Part shown: piece after piece, positions 6,000 to 9,463 of the stretch | Numbering within the stretch: the stretch's first letter is position 1 | Layout of the letters: each line of letters starts with the position of its first letter | Source: Colwellia sp. | GTDB taxonomy: Bacteria > Pseudomonadota > Gammaproteobacteria > Enterobacterales > Alteromonadaceae | Length of the DNA: 9,463 bases | Direction of reading: 5' to 3' | Assembly (NCBI GenBank): GCA_003521815.1 | Contig: DPHE01000089.1 | Coordinates: forward strand, 1 to 9,463 | The notes under the pieces: generated by a model | What the model was told of the DNA's origin: nothing | What the model saw: the letters and a program-made list of their open reading frames with translations, nothing else | The model's database searches: none | Translations under genes and position numbers: made by a program

Positions 6000-6698
6000 T
6001 TAGTGTATATCTTTCCAATATTCTTTCTTAAGTAAGTAAGCAACAATAAAGAAAATAAACAAAAACATTAAGACTTTAACGCCCATACTTTTTCGTTCAA
6101 GTTTACTTGGCTCGCCAACGTACTCTAAGAAGTTAGTTAGATCACGTACAACAACATCATATTCTTCTGTTGTTAAACTTCCACCTAATGCTGGCGATAT
6201 ATTACCCTGTTCATCAATTGAGCTAACACCTTGCAAATCTTGCAATACATGTGGCATACCAACATCTTTAAACACTTTATTGTTCACACCAAATGGACGT
6301 TTGTCATCCATATAAAATGAACGTAAGTAAGTATAGATCCAATCAGGACTACGTAAACGTGCTTCAAGTGTTAAATCAGGTGGCGCAGTACCAAACCATT
6401 TCGCCGCTTCTTTATTCGGCATAGTATTAGTTATATGATCACCGACTTTCTCACCGGTATACATATAGTTTTCAATACCGTCAGCGTCTTCAATACCTAA
6501 ATCCTTAAAAGTACGGTTATAACGTTGATATTGCAACTGATGACAACCTAAACAATAGTTAATGTAGGTTTTAAAGCCATTTTTCAACGACTCTTTATCA
6601 GTTAAGTCATTATTGGCACTATCCAAAGGAATACTTGGGCCTGCGGCAAAAGCAAGCATAGGAACAAGTGCACATATTGCTATAAGTAATTTTTTCAT
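6000..6698 (-). CDS. petC: Ubiquinol-cytochrome c reductase, cytochrome c1 subunit
   Basis: Cytochrome c1 takes electrons from the Rieske centre of the bc1 complex and passes them to soluble or membrane cytochrome c on the periplasmic side. The 232-aa product has a cleavable Sec signal peptide ending near AFA-AG (16-20), the haem c attachment motif CLGCH (C49, C52, H53) and the conserved APPDL (105-109). The probable axial ligand Met148 lies in GMPH. A single C-terminal membrane anchor (~206-224) is followed by a basic tail. The size is that of compact bacterial c1 proteins. The ATG overlaps the petB stop (TAATG), with a GAGAGGA site at 6709-6715. Haem attachment would require the Ccm machinery, not seen in this window. 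Confidence 0.96.
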   Translation of the reverse strand: MKKLLIAICALVPMLAFAAGPSIPLDSANNDLTDKESLKNGFKTYINYCLGCHQLQYQRYNRTFKDLGIEDADGIENYMYTGEKVGDHITNTMPNKEAAKWFGTAPPDLTLEARLRSPDWIYTYLRSFYMDDKRPFGVNNKVFKDVGMPHVLQDLQGVSSIDEQGNISPALGGSLTTEEYDVVVRDLTNFLEYVGEPSKLERKSMGVKVLMFLFIFFIVAYLLKKEYWKDIH

Positions 6699-7963
6699 TA
6701 GTGTGAAATCCTCTCTGGTACTGGTTTACATTTTTCATTCTTAGAGTAAAACCAAAGTGCAACAAAGAATCCGAAATAACCAAACGTAGCAATAGTACCA
6801 ATTAAGTTAGCCGCTGGAGATGCCGGTAAAGTACCTAAAACACCCAACACAATAAAGCTGATCGCAAACTGAATTAGGTTGAATAAATGCAATTTAGAGC
6901 GATATTTAACTGACTTAACCACACCACGATCAAACCATGGTAGAAGGAAAAGCACAATTATCGCTGAGAACATACCAACCGCACCTAATAACTTATCCGG
7001 AATAATACGTAAAATGGTATAAAAAGGACCAAAATACCAAACCGGTGCAATATGTTCAGGTGTTTTCAAACCATTCGCTGGTTCAAAGTTTGGTGCTTCC
7101 ATGAAATATCCGCCACCTTCTGGTGCGAAGAACATAACCCAACAGAATAAAATAAGGAAACCAGCAACACCCATAATATCTTTTACAGAATAATAAGGGT
7201 GGAACGGGATAGCATCAACAATATCGTATTTTTCAGAATATTGCTTATGGAACTTAAATTTACTGAGTTCTTCTGGCTTAACACTACCTTTAGGTTTCTT
7301 AATATTTATACCTTCTGGGTTGTTAGAACCAACCTCATGTAAAGCAAGAATATGTAAAAATACTAAGATAACTAAAACCAATGGCAGTGCGATAACGTGT
7401 AAAGCAAAGAAACGATTTAAGGTAGCACCCGAAATAACATAATCACCACGAATCCATAGCGTTAAATCATCACCAATAATAGGTATTGCACCAAAGAGCG
7501 ATATAATTACCTGTGCCCCCCAGTACGACATGTTACCCCAAGGTAATAAATAGCCCATAAATGCTTCAGCCATTAATACCAAGAAGATCAACATACCGAA
7601 GATCCATAATAGTTCACGTGGTTTTTGATACGAACCATACATAAGGCCACGCATCATGTGTAAATAAACCACAATAAAAAATGCCGAAGCGCCTGTTGAA
7701 TGCATATAACGCAACAACCAACCATAATCAACATCACGCATAATATATTCAACAGAAGCAAATGCACCTTCGCCTGAAGGCTCATAGTTCATCGTTAACC
7801 ATACGCCTGTTAAAATTTGGTTTACTAGCACTAACATGGCTAATGAACCAAAAAAGTACCAAAAGTTAAAGTTTTTTGGTGCTGGGTATTGTGCTACATG
7901 CTTATTCCAAGCATCGGTTACAGGCAGACGCTTGTCTATCCAAGCCATAAAATTCGCTAACAT
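6698..7963 (-). CDS. petB: Ubiquinol-cytochrome c reductase, cytochrome b subunit
   Basis: Cytochrome b is the membrane core of the bc1 complex, holding two b haems and the Qo and Qi quinone sites. The 421-aa product has eight predicted membrane helices (about 33-56, 83-107, 118-140, 183-208, 262-282, 325-345, 358-378, 384-406). Haem ligands are H88 and H102 in helix B and H189 and H204 in helix D. Also present are GYLLPWGNMSYWGAQV (137-152), HEVGSNNPEG (209-218) and the Qo motif, which reads PVWY (307-310) instead of the mitochondrial PEWY. The helix-D histidines are separated by 14 residues, one more than in mitochondrial cytochrome b. The D-E loop (about 219-252) is lengthened by a Lys-rich insertion. 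Both ends overlap neighbours as TAATG. Confidence 0.97.
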   Translation of the reverse strand: MLANFMAWIDKRLPVTDAWNKHVAQYPAPKNFNFWYFFGSLAMLVLVNQILTGVWLTMNYEPSGEGAFASVEYIMRDVDYGWLLRYMHSTGASAFFIVVYLHMMRGLMYGSYQKPRELLWIFGMLIFLVLMAEAFMGYLLPWGNMSYWGAQVIISLFGAIPIIGDDLTLWIRGDYVISGATLNRFFALHVIALPLVLVILVFLHILALHEVGSNNPEGINIKKPKGSVKPEELSKFKFHKQYSEKYDIVDAIPFHPYYSVKDIMGVAGFLILFCWVMFFAPEGGGYFMEAPNFEPANGLKTPEHIAPVWYFGPFYTILRIIPDKLLGAVGMFSAIIVLFLLPWFDRGVVKSVKYRSKLHLFNLIQFAISFIVLGVLGTLPASPAANLIGTIATFGYFGFFVALWFYSKNEKCKPVPERISH

Positions 7964-8565
7964 TATGCTTCTCCCTTACTGACATCAGAGCCAATACCAA
8001 TTAATAAGGTGTCTTCACTAGGAAATGAATGCTCAGGAACCACTAAATTCAATGGTGCAGGAACACCTTGAAATACACGGCCAGCTAAATCAAATTTACT
8101 ACCGTGACATGGGCAGAAGAACCCCTCACTCACGCCTTCGACGAATTGATCAAAATCACCACCATGATAAGTAGGAGCACAACCTAAATGTGTACAAACA
8201 CCTAGCGCTACCAAAAATTCTGGCTTGATTGAGCGATAAGCATTCGTTGCATAGGCGGGTTGTTGTGCTTTCTCTGAATTAGGATCGCGCAATTGATCAT
8301 CATGCTTAGCTAAATCGTTAACAGATTTTTCCGTTCGACGAACGACATAAACAGGTTTTCCACGCCACTCGGCACGGATTAATTGTCCTGCCTCTATCTT
8401 ACTTACATTGACTTCAACTGGAGCACCCGCAGCTTTCGCGCGAGCACTAGGATTCCAGGAACCAATGAAAGGCACAGCAACACCGGCTACACCAACACCA
8501 CCAACAACGACAGTGGCCGCTGTTAAGAAGCGACGGCGGCCGTTATTTACAGGCACATTGCTCAT
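7963..8565 (-). CDS. petA: Ubiquinol-cytochrome c reductase, Rieske iron-sulfur subunit
   Basis: The Rieske protein carries the [2Fe-2S] cluster that takes the first electron from ubiquinol at the Qo site. The 200-aa product begins with a twin-arginine signal-anchor (GRRRFLT, 9-15, followed by a Gly/Val-rich hydrophobic segment ~16-36) that is normally retained as the membrane anchor. The soluble domain has both cluster-binding boxes: CTHLGC (124-129) and CPCHGS (151-156). Expected ligands are C124, H126, C151 and H154, with a C129-C153 disulfide. An insertion-like hydrophilic stretch (~79-108) precedes the cluster domain. ATG with GGAGAG at 8571-8576, spaced 5 nt. It is the first gene of petABC and overlaps petB as TAATG. 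A Fur-box-like palindrome lies at 8580-8594. Confidence 0.97.
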   Translation of the reverse strand: MSNVPVNNGRRRFLTAATVVVGGVGVAGVAVPFIGSWNPSARAKAAGAPVEVNVSKIEAGQLIRAEWRGKPVYVVRRTEKSVNDLAKHDDQLRDPNSEKAQQPAYATNAYRSIKPEFLVALGVCTHLGCAPTYHGGDFDQFVEGVSEGFFCPCHGSKFDLAGRVFQGVPAPLNLVVPEHSFPSEDTLLIGIGSDVSKGEA

Positions 8566-8579
8566 TCACACTCTCCAAT

Positions 8580-8594
8580 TCATAATGATTATCA
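8580..8594 (-). promoter_or_regulatory. Fur-box-like palindrome upstream of petA
   Basis: Minus strand TGATAAT-C-ATTATGA fits the 7-1-7 Fur consensus TGATAAT-N-ATTATCA at all but one arm position. It ends 14 nt before the petA ATG and covers the candidate -10 at 8588-8593, so binding would be expected to block initiation. The surrounding DNA is AT-rich, which raises the chance of a fortuitous match. Confidence 0.4.
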
Positions 8595-8616
8595 AACAAG
8601 AATTATTCACTAACAA
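8588..8616 (-). promoter_or_regulatory. Candidate proximal petABC promoter
   Basis: Minus strand TTGTTA (8611-8616), a 17-bp spacer (8594-8610) and GATAAT (8588-8593). The spacing is ideal; the hexamers match consensus at 4/6 and 5/6. Transcription would start near 8581, leaving a leader of only about 16 nt that still contains the petA Shine-Dalgarno. Moderate support only. Confidence 0.35.
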
Positions 8617-8801
8617 AACGTACAAAAGGAACGTTTAAAAATCCATATAGCTACTATTATTGTTTGATCAGATTTATACCAAACGGTATATCGACAAAAA
8701 TTTTTACGATCATAAAGAAATAGGGGGTTTTTTACAAGGTAAAAAGGAACTTAGCCCTGTAAAAATAGAAAAAAATTGAAATTAATAACAATGGGGACTA
8801 A

Positions 8802-8829
8802 ATAATAGTAAAAAAATTTTTTCAATCAA
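8802..8829 (-). promoter_or_regulatory. Candidate distal petABC promoter
   Basis: Minus strand TTGATT (8824-8829), a 16-bp spacer made of an A-tract and T-tract, and TATTAT (8802-8807). It lies just after the rpsI terminator and would give a petA leader of about 230 nt containing the dyads described for this gap. The AT richness of the region makes chance matches likely. Confidence 0.3.
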
Positions 8830-8852
8830 TAGTAACTATAAATTAAAGACAT

Positions 8853-8880
8853 AAAAAAACCGACTAAAAGTCGGTTTTTT
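8853..8880 (-). terminator. Rho-independent terminator of rplM-rpsI
   Basis: CCGAC (8860-8864) and GTCGG (8870-8874) form a perfect stem around a 5-nt loop. It is flanked by seven A on the left and six T on the right, so A-T pairs extend the stem and a U-tract follows in either direction. On the minus strand it lies about 30 nt after the rpsI stop and ends that operon before petA. The symmetry means it could also stop plus-strand transcripts. Confidence 0.92.
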
Positions 8881-8910
8881 AAAATCGTATAAAATACGAA
8901 AAAATTGATT

Positions 8911-9303
8911 TTAACGTTTAGAAAACTGAGGTTTCTTACGTGCTTTATGTAAACCAACTTTCTTACGTTCAACTTTACGAGCATCACGAGTAACAAAACC
9001 AGCCGCGCGTAAACCGCCACGTAAAGTTTCATCAAACTCCATTAATGCACGAGTAATACCGTGACGAATCGCGCCAGCTTGACCAGAAATACCACCACCT
9101 ACTACAGAGATGTTGAAGTCAAACTTTTCTAACATTTCAACTAACTCTAATGGTTGACGAACAACCATACGAGCAGTTTCACGACCGAAGTACTCAGAAA
9201 TGTCACGTTTGTTAATTGTGATTGCACCGTTACCAGCTTTCATAAACACACGAGCAGTTGAGCTCTTGCGACGACCAGTACCGTAATATTGATTATCAGC
9301 CAT
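8911..9303 (-). CDS. rpsI: 30S ribosomal protein S9 (uS9)
   Basis: S9 is a head protein of the small ribosomal subunit whose C-terminal tail reaches the P-site tRNA anticodon stem. The 130-aa product equals the E. coli length. It shows YGTGRRKSSTARVF (7-20), the central GGGISGQAGAIRHGI (69-83), RALMEFDETLR (85-95), and the basic tail ending KPQFSKR, with the terminal Arg130 that contacts tRNA. ATG start 3 nt after the rplM stop, with GGAG (9313-9316) inside the last rplM codons, 9 nt upstream. It is the second gene of the rplM-rpsI operon and is followed by the terminator at 8853-8880. Confidence 0.98.
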   Translation of the reverse strand: MADNQYYGTGRRKSSTARVFMKAGNGAITINKRDISEYFGRETARMVVRQPLELVEMLEKFDFNISVVGGGISGQAGAIRHGITRALMEFDETLRGGLRAAGFVTRDARKVERKKVGLHKARKKPQFSKR

Positions 9304-9306
9304 TGC

Positions 9307-9463
9307 TTAAAGCTCCAAAAGTTGTGGTTGTTGTGCTGTATGCGCGTGCTCAGCACCGGCATACACTTTTAATTTGCGGAACATTTCGCGACCTAAAGGA
9401 CCTTTAGGTAACATGCCCTTAACAGCAAATTCAAGTACACGTGTTGGCGCTTTTTCAATTAGC
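9307..9463 (-). CDS. rplM: 50S ribosomal protein L13 (uL13), C-terminal part
   Basis: L13 is an early-assembling protein of the large subunit. Only the last 51 codons are present; the gene runs off the right edge. The reading frame gives [20 protein letters not shown], then [20 protein letters not shown], and ends [11 protein letters not shown] before TAA (9307-9309). This closely matches the E. coli C-terminus ([23 protein letters not shown], then AQQPQ). In E. coli the L13-S9 operon is autoregulated by L13 at its leader, which lies outside this window. The stop is 3 nt from the rpsI ATG. Confidence 0.97.
   Translation of the reverse strand, partial: [51 protein letters not shown]

Larger units (their letters stand above)
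8566..8852. other. AT-rich petABC upstream region with several dyads
   Basis: The gap from petA to rpsI is 345 bp (8566-8910), including the terminator at 8853-8880. It holds no credible gene. It is very AT-rich, with A5T5 (8696-8705) and A7T6 (8810-8822) blocks that may bend DNA. Perfect dyads are TATACC/GGTATA around AAAC (8675-8690) and TTTTTAC/GTAAAAA around AAG (8729-8745). A 9-mer, AAAAGGAAC, is repeated directly at 8624-8632 and 8742-8750. Two promoter candidates for petA are listed separately. Confidence 0.6.

Noticed and set aside
6619..6801. Minus-strand 60-codon open frame across the petB/petC junction.
   Set aside because: It is out of frame with two confidently identified genes, has no domain signature and crosses their TAATG overlap.
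8408..8638. Plus-strand 76-codon open frame antisense to the 5' end of petA.
   Set aside because: The Pro/Thr/Ala-rich product mirrors the signal-anchor codons of petA on the opposite strand; no ribosome binding site or family resemblance was seen.
8826..9035. Minus-strand 69-codon open frame overlapping rpsI and its terminator.
   Set aside because: It reads through the terminator hairpin and overlaps rpsI out of frame; it is a by-product of AT-rich sequence.
1..9463. Mobile elements, CRISPR arrays, defence or toxin-antitoxin genes, or an uncharacterised system.
   Set aside because: Every sizeable open frame is accounted for by a recognised housekeeping gene in conserved order. No terminal inverted repeats, spacer arrays, transposase or integrase signatures were seen.

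Overview
The window is a housekeeping block from a low-GC marine gammaproteobacterium. The gene order (rnpB-rsmI, diverging from lpoA-yraN-diaA-dolP, converging on rplM-rpsI-petABC-sspAB) is one I associate with Vibrio and Alteromonadales-type genomes. The AT-rich codon use and AT-rich spacers suggest a Colwellia/Thalassotalea-like member of the Alteromonadales. That placement is an inference from style and synteny, not from a search.

Layout. At 1-67 (minus) lies the 5' end of the RNase P RNA gene with a clear promoter just upstream (75-103), followed by rsmI (191-1042, minus). A 142-bp divergent promoter region (1043-1184) separates rsmI from a four-gene plus-strand cell-envelope/replication operon: lpoA (1185-3095), yraN (3082-3456), diaA (3491-4081) and dolP (4087-4683). 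An 86-bp convergent gap follows. Everything from 4770 to the right edge is on the minus strand; in transcription order it is rplM (partial), rpsI, a strong terminator, a 345-bp AT-rich regulatory gap, petA-petB-petC (cytochrome bc1 complex), a GC-rich hairpin, then sspA-sspB.

How the genes relate. LpoA and DolP are outer-membrane lipoproteins: one activates the peptidoglycan synthase PBP1A, the other supports outer-membrane integrity. DiaA times DnaA-dependent initiation, and YraN is a nuclease-fold protein of unknown role. PetABC is the quinol-cytochrome c oxidoreductase of aerobic respiration. SspA binds RNA polymerase, and SspB delivers ssrA-tagged proteins to ClpXP. L13 and S9 are ribosomal proteins. 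Three gene junctions (petA/petB, petB/petC, sspA/sspB) use the same TAATG stop-start overlap, which indicates translational coupling.

Novelty. I see no mobile element, CRISPR array, toxin system, defence gene or unrecognised protein. The points worth a second look are regulatory or structural: a possible bidirectional promoter between rsmI and lpoA, a Fur-box-like palindrome immediately upstream of petA, an unusual Qo motif and haem-ligand spacing in cytochrome b, a compact P3 helix in RNase P RNA, the petC-sspA hairpin, and short repeats in two intergenic gaps. I do not think the window holds an undescribed biological system.
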